Positions 45,454 to 57,171 of a stretch of DNA of 64,000 bases are shown here, in pieces (within the stretch, counting starts at the first letter, position 1; every line of letters begins with the position of its first letter). The stretch lies in contig CM028378.1 of NCBI GenBank assembly GCA_013146195.2, positions 76,103,254 to 76,167,253 of the forward strand, written 5' to 3'. The notes beneath the pieces are model-generated. The model was given only the letters and a program-made list of their open reading frames with translations, made no database searches and was not told the DNA's origin. Made by a program: the position numbers and the translations under genes. This DNA comes from Codonopsis lanceolata. Taxonomy: Eukaryota; Streptophyta; Magnoliopsida; Asterales; Campanulaceae.

Positions 45454-45632
45454 GTTTATATAGGGGGACCTTGCGGTCGCAAGGTCTGCCACACCTTGCG
45501 ACCGCAAGGTGGGCAGTTCAGGCGATTCGTATTCTGTACTGATTCCCACGTTTGACTGGTACACTGCACGAAACTCGCATTTACTGAGGGCCTTGCGGTC
45601 GCAAGGTCCTCTACACCTTGCGTCCACAAGGT
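45454..45632 (-). promoter_or_regulatory. Putative internal promoter ahead of G extra ORF
   Basis: On the minus strand CCTATATAAAC (45454-45464) is a good plant TATA box 460 bp upstream of the ORF start at 44994. Immediately upstream lie palindromes at 45468-45485, 45493-45510 (ACCTTGCGACCGCAAGGT), 45590-45607 and 45615-45632. They are again two pairs with starts exactly 25 bp apart, the same motif as in the LTR promoter. The ORF frame that crosses this block (45145-45738) looks spurious. Confidence 0.55.
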
Positions 45633-45978
45633 GTCCAGAACTTGTCCAACTTGATTTTTTTTTCTGCTTTTTAACAGTTTTGCAATTCAGCCCTTTTCCG
45701 TTAACTTCCGTTATGTTTTGTAACTTTCCTGTATGCAAAAACTTAACAAAAACTCTAGAATAAAAATATTAGTAACATATAAATACAACATTAAGATGCT
45801 TTTCTCCCCCAAACTTGAATTTTGGCATATTTAATTTAAAAATTAAATGTCCCAAAAATAAATTTAACGGAGAATAGCATATTTAAACTAACTATAAAAT
45901 AAATAACATTCACAATAGTGGGTTGCCTCCCACTTAGTGCCTTTGTTTAACGTCTTTGGCTCGACCAAACCTGCAAGC

Positions 45979-47100
45979 CTAATCCCGGGGTGGTTCATTG
46001 TCAGCCAAACGAATTAACTCAATTGTTCGTTCAACTGACATCGGCTCTAGATATGGCTTGAGTCGGTGTCCATTAACTTTGAAAATTTCATTATTTTTAG
46101 GATTTTGAATATCAACAGCTCCACGAGGATAGATTCGTACGATTATAAAGGGACCAGACCATTTAGATTTCAACTTTCCGGGGAATAACCTTAGTCTAGA
46201 ATTAAAAAGTAACACTTTCATCCCTGGATGAAACATTTTGTTGGCTAACCCCATGTCATGATATTTCTTGGTCTTTTCTTTATATGTCTTAGCATTCTCA
46301 TACGAATTTAACCTATGTTCTTCTAATTCATTTAATTGAAACAATCTTTCCTCTCCAGCCAAGGTTAAATCTAAATTTAATTCTTTAACAGCCCAATAGG
46401 CTTTATGCTCGATTTCAACTGGTAAATGGCAGGCTTTGCCATATACCATTCTATATGGACTCATTCCTATGGGGGTTTTAAAAGCAGTTCGGTATGCCCA
46501 TAAAGCATCCTTTAGTTTAGATTCCCAATACTTTCGATTAGGTCTAACGATCTTTTCTAATACTGCTTTTATTTGTCTATTGCTAACTTCTACTTGGCCG
46601 GATGTTTGAGGATGATAAGGTGTAGCTAGCTTGTGAATTACACCATGTTTCCTAAGGACATTATTCAACAAATTATTGGTAAAATGAGTTCCTTGGTCAC
46701 TTATTATGGCCTTAGGTACTCCATACCTAGCAAACAAATCTTCTATGAATTTATCCACTGTTTTGTCATCATTTGTCTTGGTTGCTACTGCTTCAATCCA
46801 TTTAGATACGTAATCAACTGCTACCAAAATATACTCACAATTATTTGATACTGGAAAAGGACCCATGAAATCAATACCCCAAACATCAAAGATTTCAACA
46901 ACCAAATTAATATGCAAGGGCATCTCGTTTCTCTTTCCTATTCCACCTGTTCTTTGACACTTATCACATGTTCTATAAAACAATTCACAATCTCTAAAAA
47001 CAGTGGGCCAATATAAACCCGATTGCAAAATATTTCTAGCAGTTTTGTTTCCACTAAAATGACCTCCACAAGAGTATCAATGGCAAAATTCCATAATACC
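45979..47100 (-). pseudogene. G integrase, catalytic core intact
   Basis: The main open frame (45979-47028) reads ILQSGLYWPT, CDKCQR, then the core with GIDFMGPFP (first Asp), IISDQGTHF (second Asp) and GQVEVSNRQIK (Glu). The C-terminal domain includes KSKWSGPFIIVRIYPRGAVD. All three catalytic residues are present. The zinc-binding His part just upstream (GGHFSG, about 47050-47090) is reached only across a TGA, so the polyprotein is broken there. It would insert element DNA if joined to an intact pol. Confidence 0.88.
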
Positions 47101-47830
47101 TTGTTGGTCTTTTTCTGGAATACATCTCCTTATTAAAGAATCTGAACATATTTTGTATAAATGAGGTGCTTCCCAAAAATAATTTTTCGTTTCCGCCAAA
47201 AATTTCTTCTTTTCATAATGATCAAAATCGAATTAATGATATCAGACACATAATAATTGACAAAATCAGCATACCAGGGGTCTGAATCTTTAATTGCTAA
47301 AAGTTGCTCATCAGGAAAATCATCATTTATGGGAACAGGATCATCAAGAAATTGACGTTCAAGCAAGGGTGAAAATTCCAATCTAGACAAATGGTCGGCT
47401 ACGACATTCTCGGTTCCCTTTTTATCTTTGATTGTAATGTCAAATTCTTGTAACAATAACATCCATCTAATTAATCTTGGTTTAGCATCTTTCTTACTTA
47501 ACAAATATTTTAAAGCAGAATGATCAGAAAATATTATCACCTTTGATCCTAACAGATATGATCTAAATGTTTCTAAAGCATATACTACTGCTAAAAACTC
47601 TTTTTCAGTGGTTGTATAATTCAATTGTGCATCATTTAGAGTTCTACTAGCATAGTGGATCACATGAGGCTTTCTATCTACCCTTTGTCCTAACACGGCT
47701 CCAATCGCAAAATCTGATGCATCACACATGATTTCAAAAGGAAGTGACCAATCAGGGCCGGATAAAATAAGGCAAGAGTTAATTTTTCTTTCAATAAATT
47801 AAAAGCTTCTAAACATTCTTTATCAAAAAT
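47101..47830 (-). pseudogene. G RNase H domain
   Basis: The open part (47133-47729) has MCDASDFAIGAVLGQ (Asp), TTTEKEFLAVVYALE (Glu), IFSDHSALKYLL (Asp) and VVADHLSRL (Asp), the four acidic positions of RNase H. The connector toward integrase is frame-broken near 47130-47240. The link to RT is broken between 47730 and 47834. Confidence 0.85.
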
Positions 47831-47833
47831 AAA

Positions 47834-48560
47834 TTATGTATCTTTTGCTAACAAATTACATAGAGGTTTACAGATTTTGGAAAAATCTTTTATAAATCTT
47901 CGATAAAAACCAGCATGCCCTAGAAAACTTCTAACACCTTTAACTGAAGTGGGAGGGGGTAGTTGTGAAATAACTTCAATTTTAGCTTTATCAACTTCAA
48001 TGTCTTTATTTGAAACAACATGCCCTAAGACAATTTCATTTTTGACCATGAAGTGACTTTTCTCCCAACATGAAGTTAAATTTGTTTCACAGCATCTTTT
48101 CAGGACCGATGTAAGATTTTCTAAGTAGTGATAAAAAGAATTTCCAAAAACTGAAAAATAGTCCATGAAAATTTCAACGCATCTTTCAACTAAGTCTGAG
48201 AATATAGAAATCATGCATCTTTGAAAAGTAGCTGGTGCATTACACAACCCAAAAGACATTCTCCTAAAAGCAAAAGTACCAAAGGGACATGTAAAGGTTG
48301 TTTTCTCTTGGTCTTCTGGTGCAACAGGATCCGATTAAACTTAAAACCATCAAGAAAGCAATAATATTCATGATCGGTTAGTCTTTCAAGGATTTGATTA
48401 ATAAATGGCAAAGGAAAGTGTTTTTTCCTGGTTGCCGCATTTAATTTCTGCAAATAAATGCACATTCTATAGCCAGTTATAGTTCTTGTAGGGACTAATT
48501 CATCTTTTTCATTTTTAACAACGTAATTCCCGCTTTTTAGGAACTACTTGGACAGACTAA
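47834..48560 (-). pseudogene. G reverse transcriptase, catalytic motif damaged
   Basis: The first part (48211-48480) has KLNAATRKKHFPLPFINQ and YYCFLDGFKFN, where relatives have FLDGYSGYNQ. The second part (47834-48259, another frame) has MSFGLCNAPATFQRCM, EIFMDYFSVFG, VLGHVVS and VRSFLGHAGFYRRFI. The catalytic pair normally reads MDDF; here it is MDYF. RT is therefore dead by both frameshift and active-site loss, unless these are sequencing errors (see the indel-rich finding). Confidence 0.85.
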
Positions 48561-49103
48561 CCCATTTACTATCCGATATAGGGTAAATTATACCGCATCT
48601 AAGAGCTTAAGAACTTCTTTTCTTACTTCTTCCATGTGGGTTAAGTCTCCTTTGCCTTTCTCTTGAAGGTTTACTACCTTCTTCTAGATGTATTTTATGC
48701 ATGCACATAGATGGACTAATTCCTTTTAATCGCCTAAGGACCATCCTAAAGCTTCTATGTGTCCATAAAACTTTTAATAAACTAGCTTCTTGCTCTTCCG
48801 TTAGGTCGGCTGCTATAATAACAGTAAAGTGTTACCTTTCCCTAAAAATGCATATTTTAAATGGGGTGGTAATGGCTTTAATTCTTCAACTTTAGGAGAA
48901 TTAATGGATGGCATAAATTCAGAATTTTCTCTTTTAATTGTTTCTTTTATTTTAGCCTCCTCATTCTCTTCTTTATCATCTTCTTTTATTTCTATCTCTC
49001 AACATTCTCTATCTCAATTTCTTCAAAGAGAGATTTAATCTCTACTTCATCTTCCTTTGATTTCATTACTTTCTTCTTTTTTTTTCAAGCCTATCGAATT
49101 ATT

Positions 49104-49712
49104 TTATTCTTTCTCTATATATTCTTTATCTTTCTTTTTACTAGCTTCTAACTTTTCTCTCTCTTTTCTTTCTTCCTCTTCTATTTCTCTTTCAATCTCC
49201 TCAATGTCAATTTTTATGGGAGGGATAGGACTATCATCATAAACTATAAATCTATCTCTCATAATCTTCCTTTCTTCTTCAAAAGTTTCAGTTGATAACT
49301 TTTCAATCTCATCTATTGAAAAACATGCATTTATGTCACTAGGTCTATTCATAGCATCAAAACAAATTTCAACAGTTTCACCTAGGATCGACATTGTGAG
49401 TTTACCATTTTTCACATTAATCATTGTATTATTAGAGCATAAATGGTCCGCCTAACAATATTGGGACTTCATTATTAGTGCATATCTTCCTTTCCATCTC
49501 TAGAACCACAAAGTCAATCGAATGATTAATTTATCAACCTCGAACTAGGATATCTTCCACTATACCCAAGGATATTTAACCGAACGATCGCCTAATTGTA
49601 ATTGCATAGTAGTGGGTTTTAGTTCTCCTAACCCTAATTGTTTATAGACCGCAAAAGGCATCAAATTAATACTTGCTCCTAAATCTAGCATTGCTTTCAT
49701 CTTTTAGAGCTT
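49104..49712 (-). pseudogene. G aspartic protease region
   Basis: Reading minus from about 49712, AMLDLGASINLMPFAVYKQL contains the DLGAS active site typical of Athila proteases. It is followed by LGLGELKPTTMQLQLGDRS, then a TAG and frame breaks. The C-terminal part (49104-49424) has LTMSILGETVEICFDAMNRP and a long Glu/Lys-rich tail (IEEIEREIEEEERKE). Multiple one-base disruptions separate the pieces. Confidence 0.75.
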
Positions 49713-51640
49713 CCTAAGGAAACTTGGATATTAAAGCTGTGGTCTTTCAACTTAGGTAATTCGGGTTGTAAACGAACTTACGTTTTGAAACAATAATCTT
49801 TTCATTGTTTTCAAACTTGTGTTTCTTAGAGTGAAGATCTTTGAAAACTTTGCATAAGTCGAATATTTTTAATAACATTAAGCAAAGGTAAATTAACATT
49901 CACTTTGATAACATATTATAAATTTCCGTGAAATTGTTTGTCCATTCGGTTTTTCATAAGTCTTCTTGAATGGAATTGAGGAACATAAGGTGGTGGAGCC
50001 ACATAAGGTTCCTCTTCTTCTTGATCTAACTCTTTTTCAACTTCTATTGGATTATCTTTATTTTGAACCTCTTTTCTTGTTCCTTATTTGGAACTTGAAC
50101 TTCTTCTTCTACTTCTACTTCTTGATTACTCGATTCATTATTCTCCTTAGTACTATCACTATCCTTTTCAATCTCCTTTTCAATTTCCTTTTCAAAATTT
50201 TCTACTGTAACAGGCACATTAGAAGAATGAATAGGGTCACTTACCTCTTCACCTATTACCTTACCGTCAAGCAAGACGGTGATTGACTTGGCTTGCTCGG
50301 TTTGACTAGGAACTTCCCTTCTTCTCTTTTATCTACTTCTAATTTGCAATGTGCTTCTTTAGATTTTCAATTTCTTCATATATTTCATCAATGCCGCTTG
50401 ACCTTTACTTGCTCCATCTTTTTTTGGAACTTCTTCAATTCTCAACCTGATTTTGATTTGGAAATTGTGGAGGTTGTGGTGGTTGAGGTTGAATTGTTGA
50501 GGTTGTAAAGGCTTATTTCCTCCCCAAGAAAAGTTAGGATGATTCCTCCAACCAGATTATATGTGTTTGAATAAGGATCATTCCTAGCCTGAGGGTACAT
50601 ATTCATAGCATTAGCCTGTTCAGAATACATAGCACTTGATGGACAAAAATTAGTAGCATGATAATATAATCCACATAAAGCACATGCTTATTGAATTTGC
50701 CAATTTTCAAATTGAGCTTGTGTATCTGTTTTATCTTGTAATTGATATAGGCTTCTATTTTTACCTCTAGCACTTTTCTCAAGAATTAATACTTAACATC
50801 TCAAATATTTTCTAGTGCTTCCGTGTCATTCTATTAATAGAACCACCAAATGCGCACTATCAACCATAGTTTGTAAGCCTCGGCGAAAGACCATGATAAA
50901 ATTGAAGCACTAACACATGTTGAGCCAAATTATGATGAGGACACATAATGAGCGTATTTTTAAATCTATCCCATGACTCATGGAATGTTTCACTGGTTCA
51001 TTTTGGAATGACATGATTTGTTTTCTATATTCAAGAAGAGATGCATGCTTGTAAAATTTACTCATAAACAAATCATATAATTGAGCCCAAGTATAAACAC
51101 TATTAGGTGTTAAGTTCATAAACCATCGCTTTGCCAACTTTTAATGCACCGAGAAAATATTTCATTTTAATTTGATCTTCCTAACCCTCCTAAAGGAAAA
51201 GTACTCATCATGTATTCATATTCTCTTAAGAAACCGACAGATCTTCATGAGGCATTCCATGAAAAGATGGTATGACATTAAAATAATGACCTTTTAATTC
51301 AAAATTCCTTACAAAGATCCGGCAAGACTAAACATGATGTCACAACATTTAATGAAGGTCTACTAAAGTCATTAATAGTTCTTTGATTTACCACTACTTC
51401 CATATTTCTTCTTGCTTCTTCTTCTTCTTTGATTCCTCGTTAACCGGTCAACTGGATTTTCGGATTTCATTATTATTATTTTCTTCCATTGTAGGATCAA
51501 CCGTAGGATCCTCTTGATTCAATTGTTCTTGATTATCAAACTCGGGAGCTAGATTTTCAAGACTTCTTTGATTTCTTCTAATATTTATATCTTGATTTAA
51601 TTCTACCAATTTAGGATTCAAAGATCGATTTAATCGTGCA
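49713..51640 (-). pseudogene. gag: G gag remnants
   Basis: The clearest piece is at about 50910-51137: AKRWFMNLTPNSVYTWAQLY followed by DLFMSKFYKHA. This is the gag core motif in which small residues precede a W and an FxxKF. Downstream minus pieces are Asn/Gln-rich (NPYSNTYN, 50442-50630) and acidic (50044-50274). No single frame spans them. Short indels are dense here. Confidence 0.65.
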
Positions 51641-51791
51641 TAAAAATAATTTAAAGCAATTTAAAACAACTAACTATTAAAAATAAAATAAAATCTGTAT
51701 TTTTATTTTTATAAAAACTGAAAATTAAACTAAAAACTAAATTAAATTAAAAACTACGCTACCAACAAACTAACTACGTGAACTAGCTTGT

Positions 51792-51805
51792 CCCTAACGG
51801 CGCCA
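51792..51805 (-). other. G primer-binding site
   Basis: TGGCGCCGTTAGGG on the minus strand, a few bases inside the 5' LTR edge (51813). The TGGCGCCGTT core is the usual Athila PBS (tRNA-Asp class, from family knowledge). Confidence 0.8.
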
Positions 51806-51812
51806 AAAAACT

Positions 51813-52782
51813 TGATCGATGTTTTAATTAATCTTTTTCCTTGCAAGTGGACAAGACTATTATAGAATAGTATTGAAGCAAGGGTCGAACCCACGAGACA
51901 AGTGATCACTAACAAGGCAATTTATTGATAGCAAATTATTAATCTAAAGGGGTTTTTATATTTATTTTATTCTAAACTACTATTTATATTTAGATGTTTA
52001 ACTAATTAGCAAGAATCATATATGAAGATCTTATGGTGGGTGGCAATCTAGATTCTGTTTCACTTGTATCTCCTTTATGTTCAATTCATAATAATTATCA
52101 TTCAATTCTTGTTCGTTCACTAAAGATAGATATAGTCTGTTGAACTATTGTCCAGCCTCCATCCCCGCAACATTCATCCATTCTATATCCTAAGCACAAG
52201 AACTTTAATCTAGTCAGTCACCTAGATTTATGATCTATCCTGTCACCTAGATCATGTATGAACCTCGGTCCTAACTTATCACCTCGTGCATCGATAGGTC
52301 CAATTTATTGTGATGGTGAGCCGTTGTACTATTATATGCACATTGGTCATGCAGCTTATCCGCACCTCTAGGCCTTTATTATTTGCGATTACATTCATTT
52401 GTTCAAAGCAAAATAATAGAGGGATTGATAAACACCACAATCAACAAGAATGAATGAACATATATAAGAATCAAAACATAAATTGATACAAGTTACCTCC
52501 CACCTCCTAGATTATGGATGATTTAGTTCATCATAGACAATGAACAACATGGAGATGATCGGATACATGATTTGATCTTCAATACTTGTAATTACACAAT
52601 CTAACTATGTTATACAATTCAAAAACTATCTAAAATCTACTCAAGACTGCTTCCAAATTGCCTCTTCCTCGTCTCTTGCATCCAACTTCAATATATACTC
52701 TGAGTTGTAATCCAATCGAATCATCAGTGAAAATAATAAAAAATCGCATCTCGACCACCTTGTGGTCGCAAGGTGTTGAGTA
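51813..52782 (-). repeat. G 5' LTR, truncated by the gap
   Basis: It aligns with 40215-41190 of the 3' LTR but has many single-base and short indels. It ends in the gap just after the first ACCTTG palindrome. About 330 bp of the LTR is missing. Confidence 0.85.
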
Positions 52783-52882
52783 NNNNNNNNNNNNNNNNNN
52801 NNNNNNNNNNNNNNNNNNNNNNNNNNNNNNNNNNNNNNNNNNNNNNNNNNNNNNNNNNNNNNNNNNNNNNNNNNNNNNNNNN
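52783..52882. other. Sequence gap of 100 N
   Basis: Exactly 100 N, a conventional size for an unknown gap. The left side is the G 5' LTR. The right side begins about 810 bp into an F-family LTR. The 3' half of E2, the rest of the tandem unit and the LTR ends are therefore missing here or lie elsewhere. Confidence 0.95.
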
Positions 52883-53841
52883 GTTATTTTATTTATTTAC
52901 ATTTTTGTCTTTTATTTATTTTCAAAAGTTGTTATTTAAATCCGCGCAATGTAGCCAATATAAGTCGTTGTGCTACCCGGATTAGATTAGAAATATTATG
53001 TAAAAGAGCCGTTATAATGGTCAAATATTCTGAATATGTTTGTAATTATTGGAAGGAGACGCTGAGAGTCCCAGTAAATAATGTAGTCACGAATGTATCC
53101 CCTTTAAATTTCCCTTGTCAAAATAAGACTTTAATTATTTTCTAGATAAATATAACAATGAGCATACTTGTCAGCAAAAAACGTTTTGAGATCGAAGGGC
53201 GAGTAAGGTGCCTAGCACCTTCCCAACTCGTAACCTTAGCCTCCGAACCCGCTTAAATCTCCGGTTTTCTTTTTCTCGGTTTTCCTTTATTTTTGCCTTA
53301 AAATAAAGGTGGCGACTCTAAAACGTTCAGATCCAGCTGGGCCTCGCAACATTCCCTTTGCACTTCCTCTGCTTTTCCCCAAAAAGGGAGATACGAGAAT
53401 GGAGGGGTGATGTTCCCATATCCCGGTATCCCCTAAACAAGGGTTAACTTGATGCGGAAACCCATAGCTCTTATAGCGATCCGATTGGGCCATAAGGCTA
53501 TTTTAATAAATCCATAAGTGGGGGCGCCGCAATCTTTTTCTTGCACTTTCTATTTTCCCCTCGAAAGATAAAGGGGAGAATGAGAATGGAAGGGTAATGC
53601 ATTCATATCCCGTTATCCCGAAATAAGGGATAACCCGACATGGAAAACCTTTAGTTCTCATTTTGGATACAAAATCCACTCGTGGCAACCGGAGGCATAT
53701 TCCAACGTATAGACAAGCACTCCTCTCGCACTTTGATTTCGCCTTCCCCTAAACAAGGGAGGGTGGAACGAGAGCGCTGGTGTCCCATCCGCACGCACGC
53801 ACACCCTAACCATGGGCGCTGGTCGCACCCTGAACCTCACA
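52883..53841 (+). repeat. F2 5' LTR, 3' part
   Basis: It matches 62037-63029 of the 3' LTR, ending CTCACA before the PBS. It shows numerous one-base losses against the 3' LTR, denser than in F1. The CGAG..CAACTCG stem (53200-53230) is mutated here. Confidence 0.85.
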
Positions 53842-55201
53842 GTTGGCGACTCTACTGGGAGTTTTATTTTAAATAAAATGGAGGGCTAGACTCATAAAAT
53901 AAAAATCTTTTTTTTTTCTTTGTTTCCGTCGCAAGATGCTCGTTATATTAATTTTACGATTTCAATAAAGTGTTCCCATTACGGCCGTGGCTATATTTGT
54001 GGATATGATCCTCCATCCGGCAAAGCCTCGCTCCGATACTTGTTACTGACATGTTTAAGAGTATAAAAAAATTAAAAAAGATATATATATACATAAAAAA
54101 TTAAAATTAAAAAAATAATATAAATATATATCTATTATATATTACAATAAATTCGGCAGCACAACAAAAGAGTCTTTACTTCCGCCTATATTATTTATTT
54201 ATTTCTGTTCATTTTCTTTTTTCATTTTATTCAGACATTTGTTCATATTTACATTCATTCTGCTCATTTTATTTCGGGACATATGACCAAATTTTGTAAT
54301 TAATAGGATAGATAGTTTCCCCACTTTTCTTTCTATTTCTTAATGGATAAAAGCTTGCTTGCGCTCAAACGAAAAGCCGAAAATCCACACAAACAAAGAA
54401 GATAAAGCCATAACTGTTTTATTTTTCTGCTCATATATCCAGAATAAATAAAGATTTTATCGCTTTCAGATACCACACACACGCACATGCATTTTGCTAT
54501 ATTCGAATCGTTACCCTACACATGGTCGCCTTACCCCCGTGATGAGCCAACGCTAGAATGCATATAGATTCTCGTGACACTTCATTGACCGACCGGTTTT
54601 TTGCATCTCCGAATCGTGAATCATTTCTATCAAAAAAAAAAAAAGATATATTAAAAAAGAGTCAAAAAATTTTAAAAAATGCGCAAGTAAAAAAATGATG
54701 AAAAAAGAAAACAAAAAAAATAATAACAAAAAACAAATAACAAGGGCCGATTTATTATTCTCCTCGACCTAGACAATTTCGAATGGTGGATCCCTGAAAG
54801 AGTATAGGCCTTCGCCTCGGGACCAGCCCCAACTCCTAGGAGTCGAAAGGCAGTGGAATACGTTGGTCATATACTCGAGAAAGAATCCACTGCTCCTGTG
54901 AAAGTCCCGAGATCACAAAATAAAGCGGTGCTTATCCTAATCAACTAGGGAACAAATAAATAATAATAAAATACACTAATAAAGGCATGTTGTACTCCAA
55001 ACCCAAAAAAGCCTTCACCAAATTCTCCCGATACCTTCATAACCCATTTTCCTCAGAAATCTGGCCCAAATTTGGAAAGGCAGAGATAGTACTGGCCGGT
55101 TGATACGGGAAAGTAGTGCAAATCGACTGAAGGTATCGATCGCATAGCGACGTAATCAAGATGCATCCAAGCACTATGGCAACATGAGCAACCGATATGG
55201 G

Positions 55202-55960
55202 CAATGCACTGGGGCTCCAGATGTTCGACTCCGTAATGCAGCAGTTGGTTAGATCTGCAATTTGGTCAGACGAGATGAACGCTTGCTAAGCCAAATAGCA
55301 AGTCTTATACAAGGTCCAAAGCCTAGTGGTGAGGTGAATTCTTCCCCTACAATCCCCCAGGAAACATCCACATCCCACGTGCCTCCAAACCCAACTCCTC
55401 AGCCAAACACTAACCCACCAAATGCTACCGCTACCCTAAATCCCAACCCTCCACCAAGTCCCTACTACCCAAACATCAGCCCTTACCCGTCATATCCTTC
55501 CTACCCTACTCCACACACCAAAATTCCCCAAAGCCCAAATGACCTCCCTGTTCCCTTAACCAACCCACTCAAAACATTTCACATATAGACCCACAAAATT
55601 ATAACCCTCCAAGCCAAGTTACCACTTATTTACCTTGTAATGATCCCGCCACCAACCATCCAAAATCCACCTACCCAAGTTCCGCCACCGTAATCCTTAT
55701 GCAACCCAAAATCCATATCCTACCCAAGCTCCACCAGCCCAGAATCCTTATCCATCCCAAAACCCTTACCAGACACCACAGCTAGAAATTAACCCAGCCT
55801 TCCCTAACCCTGCCAGCATCTACCAAAACCCAACTCTCCCGCCCGCCAAAATGGAAGCTGACATCGAAAATTTGAAAACCATGATGCTTAATCCTTAACC
55901 AAGAAGTTCTAATGAAAATTTGGGGACACTGGTATGATGGATAAAGGCACTTCTCAAAAA
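55202..55960 (+). pseudogene. gag: F2 gag N-terminal fragment
   Basis: It parallels F1 gag from its start: SQIASLIQGPKPSGEV, HVPPNPTPQPNTNPP and the Pro/Asn/Tyr-rich NPYP-like stretch. It continues through EINPAFPNPAS and KMEADIENLKTMML with frame breaks. It stops before the gag core: after about 55900 the sequence becomes A-rich and unrelated. No capsid could be made. Confidence 0.75.
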
Positions 55961-56059
55961 AAAAAAAAAGCTCCCCGCTGAAGTTTGAGTCCATTTCTAA
56001 TAAGCCTCTCGAACTAGTATACTACGACCGCTTTTGACGCCGCAGATCCGTGGACTACT

Positions 56060-56192
56060 TTGGATATATTACCCATATTCCTTTCTCTTTGCCTCACGGA
56101 TTTGGTCATCTACCAATCCGCTCCCTAAAATTGAGTACCCCTATTCCTTTCCTAGCCTTTACGGATTTGGTCATCTACCAATCCGCTTCCCT
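56060..56192 (+). repeat. Short direct duplication in F2
   Basis: The phrase CGGATTTGGTCATCTACCAA occurs at about 56098 and 56162, each preceded by ATTCCTTTC-type sequence, a duplication of about 64 bp. No gene. Confidence 0.7.
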
Positions 56193-56519
56193 ACAATTGA
56201 GGATCTCAAACCCCGTGTCCTCAATAATGTAATAAACCTCAGACGATGTGCTTTTAATAATAATCTAAATGTCTTTGCTTATTTCTTAGTTGCACCTCGC
56301 ATTAAAAGACGCTATTAAAAATTATAATAATGAGTCATTTAAAAGGACCCAAAAGATAAAAAAAAATTATTTGCTTGAGCTTGTAAAGTCAGCAGAGCAC
56401 TAGAGACAACATCATCAACAGCAACTGAAGACTGGTCCACTATCAATCGGGGCTAGACAAGGAAATCAAAAGAAATCAAAATCGGCAACTCCCTGCAAGG
56501 CTCCAAAAGAACACCACTC

Positions 56520-57070
56520 ATGGATCCTTTCAAAAAGTTCGTGGACATGCTTACCTGGTCCTATAAAGATGTGCTGGGTAGACCACCATAGTCGAACACC
56601 GACCCTCATATGTCCGGATGCTCACCTAATCGACAAAGTCTCACCGACTGCGAATGGTCACTACAAGTTGAAAAAAAGCATGAAACAGCCGTACATCAAC
56701 TTCATTCGGGTAAAAAAAAAACAAAAAATACAAAAAAAAAGAGAAGAAGTAAAAAAAAACACAAAAAAAAAAGAAAAATTCGAGCAGAATAGAAAAAAAA
56801 TACCCGATCTGGCTGTCCAATATAGTGATCATTCCCAAGCCCAACAGTTTTTTTTATCAACGGCATGATGGGTTATAGTCAAATCAAAGGCAGCAGGAGA
56901 CCAAGAAAAGACCTCATTCATCTCCCTTTGGGGGACCTACTGCTATCATGTCATGCCGTCTGGGCGAAAAAAATGCTGGGGGCTACTTATCAAAGGCTGC
57001 TACCCCTCTCTTCCACGATGTGTCATATATGGTCAAATGATCCAGTCAGGAGATGTCGTACTCCTCACAA
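56520..57070 (+). pseudogene. F2 reverse transcriptase remnants
   Basis: At 56520-56572 MDPFKKFVDMLTWSYKDVLG resembles the FxDVFAWSYxDMPG segment that precedes RT in Tat/Ogre elements. At 56862-57050 GYSQIK and GATYQR, with P.GD.LLSCH between, resemble GYSGYNQIK and NAGATYQR of the RT palm, in shifting frames. An A-rich spacer (56700-56800) separates them. This is a faint but ordered match, and shows that the F family derives from an element with pol. Confidence 0.6.
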
Positions 57071-57171
57071 GCCAGGATAAAAAAGACCTTGTTCAGCCTC
57101 CCATCTCAATGAGCTCAAAAGGTATGGTGCTCGATCCACCCTATCCAACAAGTGCTTCCCTCTCCAGCCCG

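Larger units (their letters stand above)
40215..52782 (-). mobile_element. G: Athila-type Ty3/gypsy element, minus strand
   Basis: The 3' LTR is 40215-41520. The 5' LTR begins at 51813 and is cut by the sequence gap at 52783. The LTR ends are the inverted repeat TGATCGATG..CATCGATCA. The PBS is of the TGGCGCCGTT type and a GGGGG tract abuts the 3' LTR. Minus-strand order: gag, protease, RT, RNase H, integrase, then an extra ORF after a long spacer. That order, with the extra 3' ORF, is the Athila plan. It lies in the reverse transcriptase of E2. Confidence 0.9.

Noticed and set aside
45145..45738. 197-residue minus ORF upstream of the G extra ORF
   Set aside because: It runs across the palindromes and TATA box, has no family pattern, and its open length is modest. 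Regulatory sequence explains the block better.
49057..49242. Plus-strand Ser/Phe/Leu-rich ORFs at 48.8-49.3 kb suggesting membrane proteins
   Set aside because: They are antisense to the Glu/Lys-rich tail of the G protease region.
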